Part shown: positions 36,861 to 49,562 of the stretch, one piece after another
How the letters are laid out: each line of letters opens with the position of its first letter
How positions within the stretch are numbered: the stretch's first letter is position 1
Origin: Terebella lapidaria
Lineage: Eukaryota; Annelida; Polychaeta; Terebellida; Terebellidae
Direction: 5' to 3'
Assembly: GCA_949152475.1 (NCBI GenBank)
Contig: OX424564.1
Location: 6,696,001 to 6,760,000, forward strand
Length of the DNA stretch: 64,000 bases
Translations under genes and position numbers: made by a program
Notes under the pieces: model-generated
Told to the model about the DNA's origin: nothing
Seen by the model: the letters and a program-made list of their open reading frames with translations, nothing else
The model's database searches: none

Positions 36861-37172
36861 ATCCATCAACTCAGTAGCCTTCTGGCTTGTGATTAGGTAC
36901 TTATGTACTTGTCATATATCTATTCCATGGGGGTTGTTTCAGATTTCTAAATTATTTTCATAGGTTGTTGAGCAGTTGTATATTAATTCCATCAGGTGTA
37001 CAGTAGAAACAACAACATTCAACACACTGTCTGCCCCTGATGACGCCAGTGTGTCTTTGTATAAACTATTTGGTGGGGCTTTGTTTCTATTGCAAAATGT
37101 TGTATTTTACGTTTGTTATTGGTATCATCAAAATCTGACTGTATTGGTAGAAATAGATTGATACTTACATTC
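36860..37172 (-). repeat. Repeat family B, full-length copy
   Basis: Opens CCATCAACTCAGTAGCCTTC and ends AGATTGATACTTACATT. It is the least interrupted B copy outside A elements. It lies about 450 bp before the BEL coding region and is probably unrelated to it. Confidence 0.7.
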
Positions 37173-37616
37173 AATACATTCATTTTGCTGTTGATACACG
37201 TAAGTCGTGTGTACTTGTGTTACATTTCATGATTTATAACTGTGTTTTCACTTGTGTCGTATTTGGTATTGACGCTCATTATTTGTGTTTGCTATAAATG
37301 TGTTTGGTGCTGTTTGACCTTTTTGTTACTAGTATTTTGTGATTGATGCTGATAATTCAAGTTTGACTTACAATTTCATGCTCATAATTGTGTTGACTGG
37401 TGAAATTACTAGAATCATTGACATGTGTCTACCATATATCATGAAGAGGTAAATCTTCTGGCTGATTTATCATTTGCGTCCATGGTTCAGAAACTGTCTG
37501 GAAGGTTTGGGTTTTGATTTCATATTGCTGTTGCATATTGTGGTGTTTGATTCGTTTGTTGCATGAGGGCCATTGAAGTTATTGGTTGTTTGAACAATAT
37601 TATGTGAGAAAACGAT

Positions 37617-40600
37617 ATGTCTCATCGTAGTGTAACCAATATCCCTGACATGTTGCCCAAGTTGGCGGCTCCTGCACAGGCCCAAGCTCGAAGTATGCCA
37701 GATCTAGCAGTAAATTCACAGATCCTGGACGAGCACATTGGGAAGCGACTGCGCAAGCCTACAGCAAGGGGAGCAGACTGGGAAAGGGAAAGATTGAGCC
37801 AACACGTCCGCTCAGCAGCCTCATCATGGCGCAGGAAGGCCACACAGATACAAGTCACATTGACAGAATGCAGAGACAGCAAACTCTTGAAAACAGCCAG
37901 AGATGAATTGGAAGAAAGAATGGACAATGTGTACATACAAATGGAACGCTATGATGAAAAGCATGAGAGTGATGATCTGCAAGACATCGTTAACAAGATT
38001 GAAGCGGATCATTATGAACTCCACAGAGATCTATGTGAGCAAATTGATGAAGATTCCACGACAGACATCAGCGTTCGAAGCTCCCACAAATCGTCACGTA
38101 GTGGGAAGTCTCGGGCAACTCACAGAAGTGAGGCGTCTTCCCACAGGAGCATTGTGTCTTCCGAAAAGGCAAAACTCACGGTAGAATCTGAAACCTTGAA
38201 GATAAAGTTGAAACACCTCGAAGAAGAGGAGCGCAAGCAACAGGAACTAGCCAAGATAAAATCTGAGCTCGGAAAAATTCGCCTGAAGAAGAAGATAGAG
38301 ATAGCTGAGCTTACAAAGGCATCACTTGGGACTGTTGATGAAGAAGTTCCAGTTACGTCTACGGACCATCAACTCAAGATGAACTCTCTGAGTGAGCCAA
38401 AAACAGACACAAAGAAAGTAGAAGATACTCAGCGGATGTCAAGCCTGGAGACTCTGACCGAGCAGTTGATGTTGGGCCGCTTGCCTACACCAGAACCAGG
38501 CGTCTTCTCAGGTGATCCGCTTATGTATCCAAGTTGGATCAATGCATTCGAAACCCTGATTGAAAGTAGAGGGATTCCAAAGTCTGAAAAACTATACTAC
38601 CTGAAGAAATATCTGGCTGGACCAGCTAAAGAAGCGATAGAAGGGCATTTTCTGATTGCAACAGATGGTGCCTACGACGAGGCCAAGAAATTACTACATG
38701 AGCGATATGGCAACGCATTCATGATTGCAGACAGCTTCAGGGATAAACTTGATATGTGGCCGTGTATCATGAACAATGATGGCCCTGGTCTGAGGAAGCT
38801 AGCTGACTTCTGTAAGCAGTGCATGATAGGAATGAAAAGCATCTCGTCACTGAATGTGCTGGACGATGAGCGTGAGAATCGGAAACTGTTGAGCAAGCTT
38901 CCAGCGTGGCTTGTCACCCGATGGTCGAGAAAGGTTGCCGACTACAAGAAAGCACACAAGAAGTTTCCAGCATTCAAGGGTTTTCAAGAGTTCCTCCAGG
39001 AAGAGGCTGATATCATGTGTGACCCCATGACCTCTTTCCATGCCACATCAACAAGGGAAACATTGCAAGATCAGTCAAGTGGGAGTAAAAGTAAGCCAAA
39101 TAGGAGACGAGGAAGATCTCTTAACACCAAGGCAATGGCACAGAAGGCTCCCGCCGCTGACAACAAGACAGGTAAGCCAGTAATAGAAACTGCTGCTAAG
39201 AAGAGCAGCAAGGAACCAAAGACAACTGACAACAAGAGATCAGATGTGGCGAACTGCGTGTTGTGTGGAGTCAACACACACGACTTGGATTCATGCTTCA
39301 AGTTCAATGACAAGCCTCTGGACGAACGAGTGGAGTTCATCAGAAGCAAGGAACTCTGCTTTGGTTGTTTCACATTGGGTCACCGATCAAGATGGTGCAA
39401 GCAAAGGAAGGTTTGCAAGATATGTGACCGGAGACATCCTACATCAATCCATGACCCAGCGAGGGTAAAACCGTCAACTTCAATGAATATGACGTCAGCA
39501 AAGAAGACATGCCAGACGTCTACGATGGTCGTTCCCGTTTGGATCAGTCCAGTGGATCAACCTGATCGTGAGTGTTTGACTTATGCACTCCTTGACACAC
39601 AGTCTGATACGTCATTCATCATCAAGGCCCTGGCCGACAGACTTGATGTCCGTGGAGTTGACACTTGTCTGAAGCTTTTGACGATGTCATCGACACAGGT
39701 GATCGACACAAAGAAGTACAAGGGACTTTGTGCAAGAGGGTACAGAAGCTCAGAGAGAATAAGTCTCCCAGAATTGTACTCCAGAGATGCCATCCCTGCT
39801 TGTCGCCGCCACATTCCCACGCCAACTACAGCCGAAACATGGACACACTTGAAGCCAGTCGCCAATGAGTTGTTGCCACTACAGGAATGCGATGTAGGCC
39901 TGCTGATTGGTTACGACTGTTCGAGAGCCTTGCTACCGAGAGAAGTTATTGCCTGTGATGGAGACGAACCCTATGCTGTTAAGACTGACCTAGGATGGTG
40001 CATTGTAGGTAACACCCACACTTCACAGCTGGAACAAACAGATGACATTGGAGTAAGTCACTGTGTCGCTGCCTTTGAAGTACCACAGGAGCTGAGCTCT
40101 GGTTCACCGTGTGATCAACTGGTGATCTCCTTGCAAAGTTCAACCAAGGAAGTTATTGATCCCAAGCAAGTCACAAGGATGATGGAACTGGAGTTCTGTG
40201 AAAGCATGTCAAGCCAAGACATGACTGAGGTGTCACAAGAGGACAAACACTTCTTGCAGCAATTGGAGACCGGCACTCGGCAAACAGAATCTGGACAGTA
40301 TGAAGTTCCAATTCCACTGAGGGATCCCAGCAGGCTGTTACCAGACAATCTCTTTCAAGCAAAAAGAAGATTAGAGCAGCTAAAGTCTAGATTGAAGAAG
40401 AACCCCAAGCTCCACAAGCTCTACTTCGATTACATGTCTCAGCTGGTGGAGAACGGTTACGCTGAAGTGGCAGAACCTGGGTCGGAGGTGTTCGGTAAGA
40501 CCTGGTACATACCTCACCATGGTGTTGTCCATCCCAACAAGCCATCAAAGCTGCGAGTCGTCTTCGATTGCAGTGCCCGGACAGAAGGTGTCGCCCTGAA

Positions 40601-43600
40601 CGACAACTTGCTGAGAGGACCAGACATGACAAACTCACTAGTTGGAGTTCTCCTGAGATTCCGAATTGGAATTGGTGGCAGTCAAAGCCATGTTCCACCA
40701 ATTCTTGGTTCCACCTGAACAGCGGAACTATTTCAGGTACCTCTGGTGGAAGTCAGAAGATGTTGGCGAAGAGCCGAGGGCCTACCGTATGACAAGACAC
40801 CTTTTCGGGGCCACATCATCACCTGGTTGCGCTCAGTATGCACTGAAACAGATAGCATCCGACTTCGAGGAAGCATGTGGAAAACCCGCAGCCAACTTCA
40901 TCAGGAGGCAATTTTACGTGGATGATGGTTTGGTGTCCGTAGCTACAACAAGTGAAGCTGTGAGCCTCATTCAAGACACTACAGCCATGTGCGCCAAGGG
41001 AGGTTTGCATCTCCACAAGTTTAATTCAAACAAGGAGGCTGTCCTCGAGAAGATTCGACCTGAAGACAGAGCGATTGAAGTAGGGGAACTGGAACTGGGA
41101 CATACAGATTTACCACCAGCTCGAGCATTAGGCATTCTCTGGACTATTGAGAACGACAGCTTCACATTTCGTGTGACAATGCAAGACAAGCCCCTCACAA
41201 AGCGTGGTATCATGTCGACTGTGAGTTCCATCTATGACCCCCTAGGTTTCGTGGCACCAGTAGTCCTCCAAGGCCGTCAAATTCTTCAGAAGGTTTGCAA
41301 GGAAGGAGGCGATTGGGATGAACCTGTAAGCAACGAAGTTAGAAGCTCATGGGAGCGATGGAGACCCGACCTCTTGATGCTGCATAAAACCCAAATACAG
41401 CGCTGCTACAAGCCAAACGATTTTGGGGAAGTGAAGAGTCTGGAGTTACACCACTTCTCGGATGCTTCTGAGGTCGGGTATGGGCAGTGTACCTACCTCA
41501 GAATTGTGAATGCAGCCGGAGAGGTGCATTGTTCCCTGGTGATCGGCAAGAGCAGGGTGACTCCGACTAAAGTTACTACCATCCCGCGACTTGAGCTAGC
41601 AGCGGCAGTGCTGTCAGTGAAAATCAGTGCTTTCCTTAGAAGAGAACTGGACTATGGATCGATTCCAGAAATATTTTGGACGGATAGCCGGGTCGTACTG
41701 GGCTACATAAATAACGAAGCTAAAAGATTCCAAGTGTACGTTGCAAACAGGGTACAACAGATCCGAAACCATACTGATCCCAGTCAGTGGAGACATGTTG
41801 CAGGAGTGAACAATCCTGCAGATGAGGCCTCTCGAGGAGTCTGGTTGACTGGACCTGAGTTTCTTTGGCAATCCTCTGTCAAGGCGACAGTTGACAGCCA
41901 CTATGAAGTAACACCTGATGATCCAGAAGTACGAAGAGTCCATGCAACAGCAGCGGATGAGATATTCTCGGAACGATTGAGACATTCGTCGTGGTCCAAG
42001 GCACTGAGAATAATCGCCATCTGTCTGAGGTTCAAGAACATTTTGCAGGACCGAATATCTGCCAAGGCATCCGTAACAAGGGAACTACCAGTAGCTGGCC
42101 TGAGATTCAATGTTGAGGATTTGGAGGAAGCAGAGAAAAGCTTGATTCAGCTGAGCCAAAGAGAGCACTATGGGCAGGAAATAGAGCTTCTGAAAGGCCT
42201 AAACAGGGACAATCCAACAACCAGAGCAGCTGTAAAGAAGAGAAACAGCATGCTCAAGACAGAAAGCAAGCTAACAAGATTAGATCCGTTCCTGGATGAC
42301 AAGGGACTGTTGCGTGTGGGAGGTCGTCTCGGGCAAAGTTCGTTCTCTGAGAAGATAAGGTGTCCCGTGATTGTTCCTCAGAAACACTGGATAGCAGTCC
42401 TGCTTGTGAGATACTGCCATGAAAAGGTTCATCACCAGGGAAGAGGAATCACCATGAATGAGCTGCGAAGTCGAGGCTACTGGATCATTGGTTGCAGTTC
42501 TGTTGTTCGCCATGTGATCAGCTGCTGTGTCCTGTGCAGACGGTTTCGAGGAAGTGTCCAGGAACAGAAGATGGCTGAACTACCGAATGATCGTGTACAA
42601 GAAGCTCCGCCATTCACCTTCAGCGCAGTGGACATATTCGGGCCCTTCATCACAAAGGATGGGAGGAAGACACAGAAGCGTTATGGAGCCCTTTTCACAT
42701 GCATGATGTCACGTGCGGTTCATCTAGAGATGGTGGATTCCATGACAACAGACTCGTTCATCAATTGCCTCAGGAGATTCATAGCTGTTCGAGGACCTGT
42801 ACGACAACTGAGGTCCGACCAGGGTTCGAATTTCGTAGGAGCCAAGAATGAACTGGAGCGATGTCTGGATGAGATGGACAAAGATGCTGTCCATGAGTTC
42901 CTACTCGACAACCGTTGTGACTTCATCTTCAATGTTCCAGGTGCGAGTCACCAAGGAGGAGTCTGGGAGCGCCAAATTAGGACGGTTAGAAGCGCCATGA
43001 CAGCAATACTGGAACAGTCATCCGGTCAGCTCACAGATGAAAGTCTTAGAACGCTTCTCAGCGAAGCCATGGCGATAGTGAACTGCAGACCTCTAACCAC
43101 CGAGCACCTAAGCGATGGGTCAACAGAACCATTGACGCCAAACCACATCCTTACCATGAAAAGCAATGTGGTATTGCCTCCACCAGGCAACTTTGTGAAG
43201 GAGGATGTCTACCTCAGAAAACAGTGGAGGCGAACCCAGTACTTCGCAAATCAGTTTTGGTTTCGCTGGAAGAGGGAGTACCTCCAACAGACGCAAAGCC
43301 GACAAAAGTGGCATAAGGTGCGTCGGGATTTGCACGTGGGCGATGTTGTCATCGTTAAGGATGAGAATGTTCCACGAGGTTCCTGGAAGATGGGCAAGGT
43401 GGCCGAAGTATACACGGAAGCAGATGGCCATGTTCGGAAGGTCCGACTTCAAATGTCACAGAGGAATTTGGACAGGAAGGGGAGACGCCTGCAAGAGGTC
43501 ACCTACCTCGAGCGACCTGTACAGAAGCTGGTCTTGCTGCAGGAAGCCCCAGAAGACGAGTGAAAGACCGAGATTCCCCGTCAAGGAGCCAATCGACTTG

Positions 43601-44301
43601 TCCCCTTAGTTGTTACTTTGTGTTTTTGAGACATATCGTGTTCATATTGTGTTCATATCGTGTTTACCGTATATTACTTTGTGTTATGCATTGCAGACAT
43701 TTTGTGTTGTAGAAAAGGGTTATATACAAGGTGTTTATTGTAAATGCAAGTCATTTGATCAGTAGAGTATTAGATTGTTAGAAATTTCCTTGAAATTTGG
43801 GGAGCCATGTTATGGCCAGTCGCGGGAAATTGAGTTAGCTGCTGTCAGCTGCTGCCACCTGGCGTGTTGTGTTGACAAAGCCGCCTATCGAGTATTGTTG
43901 GTACTACAAATAGAAATGGCGGGATGCGCCATGTAAAACATTAGAGAATTTAGACGTTCGATAAATTGTTATTTTTGTCTAGTTTATGTCCCATTACAGT
44001 GGCTACAGAGGTAAGGTGAAATGTTCATATGTAATGCAAGCATTGACAGATAGTTTACGTATCATTAACAACATTATTTTAGTTTCGTGAGCGATATTCG
44101 GTGAATTGTGAATCGTCTCAAGAGTATGCGTCGATATCGCGGTTGAATTTGTTTGGCAATCGTTCGTGTGATGTAAAGGCTAAATATTTCATTTGTATTT
44201 TGCAGTTTCACGGAGCAATGAGTTACCGATGTGTCGAGATAAGCAATAAACTAGTGAAGAAGAAATTTGTTGTTGTCTAACAAGTAACGGAATCCGCTAC
44301 A
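37617..44301 (+). mobile_element. BEL/Pao LTR retrotransposon (fossil, nearly whole coding region)
   Basis: Long open reading covers the typical BEL/Pao gene order. A charged coiled-coil N-terminal gag region comes first, then a DUF1759-type gag domain (motif FSGDPLMYPSWINAFE), cysteine-rich zinc knuckles, and a DUF1758-type aspartic protease. Pao-type reverse transcriptase with YVDD, RNase H, an H2C2 zinc-binding region, the integrase core and a C-terminal DUF5641-like region follow. A candidate 3' LTR is at 43808-44301. No matching LTR was seen upstream of the coding region, so the left boundary is uncertain. The coding region looks almost intact, with about one break, which suggests a fairly young insertion. 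Family members usually encode one gag-pol polyprotein. I am confident of the family and less so of the ends. Confidence 0.9.
43808..44301 (+). repeat. Candidate 3' LTR of the BEL/Pao element
   Basis: Begins TGTTATGGCCAG directly after a purine-rich tract (GGGGAG) and ends AATCCGCTACA, giving TG...CA ends and 494 bp. Position and size suit a BEL LTR. No second copy in the window confirms it. Confidence 0.5.
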
Positions 44302-45056
44302 ATTCTTGTGATATGTATAGATGGCGAGGGAAATTTCCATAAAACATTTTGATTGAAGTTATTTCAATAGTTACAGTGAAATACTGTACAAGTATGTTAC
44401 TGTAACAACTGGTTATGATATTTAAATATATGCACGTGCATGTCCCAGATTAGTTCTGTGATGGAAACTGATTCGAACTCTACATTGCTTGGTATTCATT
44501 GGATTGTATTTGAATTTAGGGAAATTTATCTCTTACGAAAAGACAAGAAGTGATGGGATAGCACGTTCGACCGTTTTATCGTGCATGAATACTCTCCAAT
44601 GAACAGAGTTGTTTGTCCTGCCCTGATTTATAACCTCACGGTTGTGTACTGAATCGACATCGCTCAACACATCACACAATTGAGGCTATTAAAGCTTCCA
44701 AGAACTTCAAACCGCGATACCCGTTCCGTAAATGCACTGGTTCGCATGTCATAATATGCCTTTATTGTTGTGCCTTTCTGGTGATTGACTTACGAGTGGT
44801 TTTTGAACCTGTGAATTTTACTGTATTTCAGTGCATGTGCCCTTATTAGGTATGGATCACGAATTGAATTTCTACTTTTTTGGCGGTAAGGTTTATCTCT
44901 ATCTGTTTATACAACAGGGTCCAGCTGTATAGATCATGGTTTCCAGTAGTTCGACAACAAACAGAGTTTGACGCCAGTTATGGATTAGTGTCAACCGGCG
45001 ATTCAAGAAATAATTACCACATGAAGGAATGCTCGGAGCGCTTTATGAAATAACTA
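44302..45056. other. No recognisable feature
   Basis: AT-rich sequence between the BEL element and repeat D. No exon, RNA gene or repeat was supported. Confidence 0.55.
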
Positions 45057-45125
45057 TAGACGTGGAATCAATACCCTACGGAAGCCCATAGATGCCAGAA
45101 AATGAAAGGTGTGAAAATATATTTA

Positions 45126-45742
45126 TCTGGCGGCCGCCCCTTAATCATCTGGCGGCCGCCACATAATTATCTGGCGGCCGCCACTCGATTATCTGGCGGC
45201 CGCCCCTTAATCATCTGGCGGCCGCCACATAATTATCTGGCGGCCGCCACTTAATTATCTGGCGGCCGCCACATAATCATCTGGCGGCCGCCACATAATC
45301 ATCTGGCGGCCGCCACATAATCATCTGGCGGCCGCCACTTAATAATCTGGCGGCCGCCACTTAATTATCTGGCGGCCGCCACATAATTATCTGGCGGCCG
45401 CCACTTAATTATCTGGCAGCCGCCACTTGATTATCTGGCGGCCGCCACATAATTATCTGGCGGCCGCCACTTAATTATCTGGCGGCCGCCACTTAATTTT
45501 CTGGCGGCCGCCCCTTAATCATCTGGCGGCCACCACTTAATTATCTGGCGGTCGCCACATAATTATCTGGCGGCCGCCACTTGATTATCTGGCGGCCGCC
45601 ACATAATTATCTGGCGGCCGCCACTTAATTATCTGGCGGCCGCCACTTAATTTTCTGGCGGCCGCCCCTTAATCATCTGGCGGCCACCACTTAATTATCT
45701 GGCGGTCGCCACATAATTATCTGGCGGCCGCCACATAATTAT
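45126..45742 (+). repeat. 22-bp minisatellite, 28 units, NotI palindrome
   Basis: The unit is ATCTGGCGGCCGCCACTTAA plus two bases. Nearly all units keep the 10-bp palindrome GGCGGCCGCC, which includes the NotI site GCGGCCGC. Units vary mainly in the AT-rich linker (ACATAATT, ACTTAATT, CCTTAATC). A higher-order block from about 45427 to 45540 recurs at about 45585-45715. Confidence 0.95.
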
Positions 45743-46510
45743 CTGTAGGACGTGGCTTGAAATATGAGGAGATTCTATAAGCAATATACATATAGCTAAT
45801 TAGGCCCTAGTATCCAAATAAAAGTCGTGACATACTGTATTGATGACAATACTGTTTTTAATGAGACAATGATATATGGGGTATTGTGGGGAGGGGGGGG
45901 GGGGGTTGTTGACATGCAAATTATTCAACAAAACTTAACTTTCACACTTAGCATTATATTAGCGTTATTTGTTGTGGCCATGGCAACTGGGCCCTCTGCA
46001 ATTATGGTTCCTACCATCGCTATATAGGTTAAAGGGAACAAATAAAAACAGGGCATAGTCGATGGTGGTGATTCGTCAAATTATCTGATTAATATTGTGT
46101 GTTCCTTTTTTTTCTTAGTTTTTTTCCCCTATGGATTATGTATTGAAAGTTGCCCTATGGTCCATAATACCAATCAATGACATGAAAATATGTACATTTC
46201 ATCCCCCAAACAAATATTCGTTAATTTTATTGAGGCATTCTTGGGCCATATATGTTACAATATAAATCGGCATTGACCGATCAGAGTCACTTTGCATGTG
46301 ACTAACGCGCACCACTCCTATGGGATGCTGGCATTCGAAGAGGAGGGGGGGGGGGGGGGGGAGGAGAATTTTTTTTTTTAAAATCCCGGTTTAGTAACTT
46401 GATAATATCGACTTAGTAGATCGATAATGTATCTCAAATAAAAAGTAAATTTTATTTTATTTTAAAATGAATTTCTATGGATAGACCAAAATGCTGTGTT
46501 AAAGCACTAA

Positions 46511-46640
46511 ATAAGTGGCGGCCGCCAGATAATTAAGTGGCGGCCGCCAGATAATTAAGTGGCGGCCGCCAGATGATTAAGTGGTGACCGCCACATAAAT
46601 AAGTGGCGGCCGCCAGATAATTATGTGGCGGCCGCCACCT
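46511..46640 (-). repeat. 22-bp minisatellite, six units, inverted arm
   Basis: Same 22-bp repeat as at 45126-45742 in reverse orientation (AAGTGGCGGCCGCCAGATAA). Six units, one of them diverged (GTGGTGACCGCCAC). It sits just inside the right end of transposon E. Confidence 0.95.
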
Positions 46641-46678
46641 AAATATATTTTCACACCTGTCACTAACGGTCTTCCGTA

Positions 46679-46905
46679 ATACCCAGTATTAAGTATTCCG
46701 AGCAAACAAAACAGGGTCCGTTATCCAATCTCATAGTCCGAGGACAGAAAGTCATATCAGGCATACGAAGTGAGAGAAAACAAAAATGACAGGGAAACTC
46801 ATGAACCCCCCAGAAATGGCCATTAGGTGGTGAAATCAGGTGTTCCGGAAAGAGTGAGCATTTCCTGCCCCACTAGTGGCACCCGTCATGAATTCCCTAA
46901 AATTA
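46679..46905 (-). repeat. Repeat D, split by transposon E
   Basis: Continues a D copy whose other part is at 45050-45076. Shared landmarks are CAGTATTAAGTATTCCGAGC, ACAGGGTCCGTTATCCAATC and GTGAGCATTTCCTGCCCCAC. Other D sequence is at 22025-22062, 36150-36365, 50895-50995, 55640-55745 and 63020-63085. No coding frame; the class is unknown. Confidence 0.65.
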
Positions 46906-46924
46906 ACATGAAAATAGATCTAGT

Positions 46925-49160
46925 TGCATGGCAGACATGGATTTGCTGTATTTATCAACCACATCATGATGACGTCCAATTTCTTAAACGCAGATATAAG
47001 TCTTGGTAAAACATACATGTATCCTTTTCGCAGCAGTTTAGAGACTAGCTGGGCACGTCGATAGACAAAGTCCTCATATTTGCAACTAGCTCTGGAATAG
47101 GGTATAAGTTGAGAAACAAACACACCATATGCTGGTGTGTTGCTGCTTAGAAAAGGGAAATTGACTATGGAAAAATTGAAATCATCACGTTTGTCATATA
47201 ATCTAGTTGACAGGTTAGAATCATTATCAATCTCCAACCTCAGGTCTAGATAGTTGGAAAAATTAGCGGAGTCTGTAGTATCCTTAATTTCAAGTTCCTT
47301 AGGATATATGACATCCAAATAATCACCAAACTTGGGATTATTTAGCGACAATACATCATCTGTGTATCGGAAAGTGGAATTAAAGTTGGAATCAATTTTA
47401 AAATCAGCCAAATTTAGCGTTCTTGTTTGTCACGCAAACTTGAAACTACATCTCGAGAGAGTCAGGAATATTTAGAAAATATGCACAGTTCGACAACAGA
47501 TACTCAGAAAATTGCCGTTAATCGTGCATGAAAACAGTGGATAGAGAATGATCGGCCTGCCTACATTGCCGGTTGCCACAGTATCTAGACAAATACCAAT
47601 GACGTCATGAGACTGTGTGTAAAAATCGCTCGCAAGGCGGGCCGCTTTGAGGAGAAAAATGATTTGAATCTTGATTTGGCAACTCAATTTAGGCACGTAA
47701 TACACATTTTCAGACCCAAATTTGTACGATATCTCATTTTATAGACAATATAAAGCTACCACATAATGAATAAATTTTGTCAATTCTAAAAGTGATTATA
47801 GCTTTAAAATTACATGTTAGTTTCTTAGAACCTCCTCGTTGTAAATGTTGGATAAAATCTGATTCATATGAGTATAAAAACAAGTCTGCCAATAATGGTG
47901 CACAGCTTTTACCCATGGGAATACCAATAGTTTGTTGAAATATTCGACCACCAAATTCCACAAAAATATTATCAATCAGAAAATTAACCATATTTACCAC
48001 ATCTATTTCAGTATATTTGTATGGGGCATCAGAGTCGCCTTTAACAAAATAAGCGGTATTATATTTAACTACAATATAGTGGTACCGACGTTGTCCCTTT
48101 TTAGAGAAAAATGAATTATTGATTAGTTTTTTAAGCTGATACCTCAGAATGAGGTATAGTTGTGTACAAAGTGGAGAAATCAAATGTTTTGATAGACGTT
48201 ACTTTTGAAAGTGTGTGAGCATGTAGATATTCCAATAAAGATTTGGAATTTTTTAGTATCCACATTTGGTTTATAGCACTTCTAGAAGAGTACTTTTGGA
48301 GACCCTGTTTAATTTTAGACAATATAACAGTTAATATTTTAGAAAGGGCTTTGGTAGAACATGATGCTGAACCTGAAATATATCTTTGTTTGTGTGGATT
48401 TTTGTGCAACTTTGGGATCCAATATAAGTTTGGTAGATTAGAATCTTTACATGAGGTAGTAATACCAAACGAATGCAATGCAGACACATGATTTGATAAG
48501 ATATCCTGTTTGGGCACGGTAATGGCTTGGTATGTACTGTTGGAATTTGTATTGTTGGCAATACCCAGTTCGTCAAACAGACACTGTATATAGTATGCTT
48601 TACAAACAAAAACAACATTATTAGAAGCTTTATCTGCAGGGATAATGACGAATCTTTCTTGAAGTTTCAATAAACTATTAGTAACCACGGGATCATTGAA
48701 GACAGAGCTATATTTAGTACTAACTGACTTTGACAAAACATTAATGCGTTTGTGTACCAATGACCTAATCTGTTTGACCCATTCTGACAGAGAATCAGTT
48801 TCTGCCTTTTCTCGCTCTGTCCATTTTCTGGCATGCTCCTCAACTGCATCCATGATTAACTTAAAATTGTATGTCCATGAAAACGACGTTGGCTCTCTAT
48901 ATTTGGGACCTTTGGACAAAATGTCTTTCAATGATTCATTCTCCACTATATTGAGGTCGCCTGAAATAACATGCCCAACTGGACCGTGTATGAACAGAGA
49001 GTTAATGCAAGTGCAGGAGGGTGGGTTATGTAAGAGATCATCAATATCCAAATCATTCAATGTTTGTTTGTAGTTGAATATCTTGGAAGCAACAGATTTG
49101 GTATATGAGTAGGATATAGATGGAGCGGCCGTGTCAGTGAAGTATGATGGTACCTGCTGT
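46925..49160 (-). mobile_element. Penelope-like retroelement, broken
   Basis: The reverse strand carries typical Penelope-type reverse-transcriptase motifs in order: IPADKASNNVVFV, YWIPKLHKNPHKQRYI, TFDFSTLYTTIPH, FQQTIGIPMGKSCAPLLADL, FRYTDDVLSLNN and, near the end, GRHHDVVDKY. No GIY-YIG endonuclease was recognised downstream. The 5' side is truncated relative to the fragment at 1-511. The copy is broken in several places, including the insertion of repeat J, and it sits just downstream of the SLC17 gene on the same strand. Confidence 0.88.
47384..47812 (-). repeat. Repeat J inserted in the Penelope-like element
   Basis: About 430 bp lies between the LADLFLYSYE and FRYTDD regions of the reverse transcriptase. 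Similar 8-bp sequences, AATTTTAA and AACTTTAA (reverse strand), flank it and could be a target duplication. It matches the solo copy at 9194-9643. An intron kept in the element is a less likely alternative. Confidence 0.6.
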
Positions 49161-49379
49161 ATGCACCACCACAACTATGCCATTCCACTAGATTTCAATC
49201 CATGTTTTAAAGATGTTAAAGGACATCATCATGTCGCTCCCACAACCTGGGAACACTTCGAAGTTCTTCGAGAATATTTCTGACATTTGTGATGCCCACC
49301 AGTGTAAATGTTTTAGGCTTTCTAGAATTCGGAAATATTGAGGAATAAGAACTATTCTTTACCAATCGTACACTTTTTC

Positions 49380-49474
49380 GATCGTACACTTTAAAGATAA
49401 AAATGTGGACAGACGACGATGACGGACGCAAAGCCACGGCAATAGGTTATCGGACCAAAGGTACGGTTACCTAA
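49380..49474 (-). mobile_element. Repeat family A, 5'-end fragment (copy g)
   Basis: The plus strand reads AAAGATAAAAATGTGGACAG, the GACGACGATGACGGACGC tract, then GGTACGGTTACCT, the family 5' end in reverse. Only about 95 bp remain. It lies 90-185 bp downstream of the SLC17 stop codon, so it is probably in the 3' untranslated region. Confidence 0.75.
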
Positions 49475-49562
49475 ACAGAAGAAAAATAGTAGCCATGAAT
49501 GTTTTTTTGGAGCACCATTACACCTGTCCACAGAAGTGCACTTTACAGACAACAAACTCCTC

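Larger units (their letters stand above)
45077..46678. mobile_element. Inverted-repeat transposon E carrying a CG-rich minisatellite
   Basis: Ends TACGGAAG (45077-45084) and CTTCCGTA (46671-46678) are inverted. A second inverted block, AGGTGTGAAAATATATTTA, sits about 30 bp inside each end. ATACCC flanks both sides (45071-45076 and 46679-46684), and the empty-site sequence GGAATCAATACCCAGTATT can be read in the repeat D copy at about 50945-50985. This fixes the insertion point and a 6-bp target duplication. Arrays of a 22-bp repeat lie inside each end in opposite orientation. The middle is AT-rich with G-runs (45888-45905, 46345-46360) and has no gene. Non-autonomous; the superfamily is not identified. 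Confidence 0.85.

Noticed and set aside
36639-36896. 85-residue open frame upstream of the BEL element
   Set aside because: It runs into repeat B, has no recognised domain and could not be tied to the BEL element.
39071-39373. Reverse-strand open frames across the BEL region
   Set aside because: Shadows of the forward coding sequence with no independent support.
45126-45742. Regular short repeats reminiscent of a CRISPR array
   Set aside because: The 22-bp units abut without unique spacers, the core is palindromic, and they lie in a eukaryotic transposon with inverted ends.
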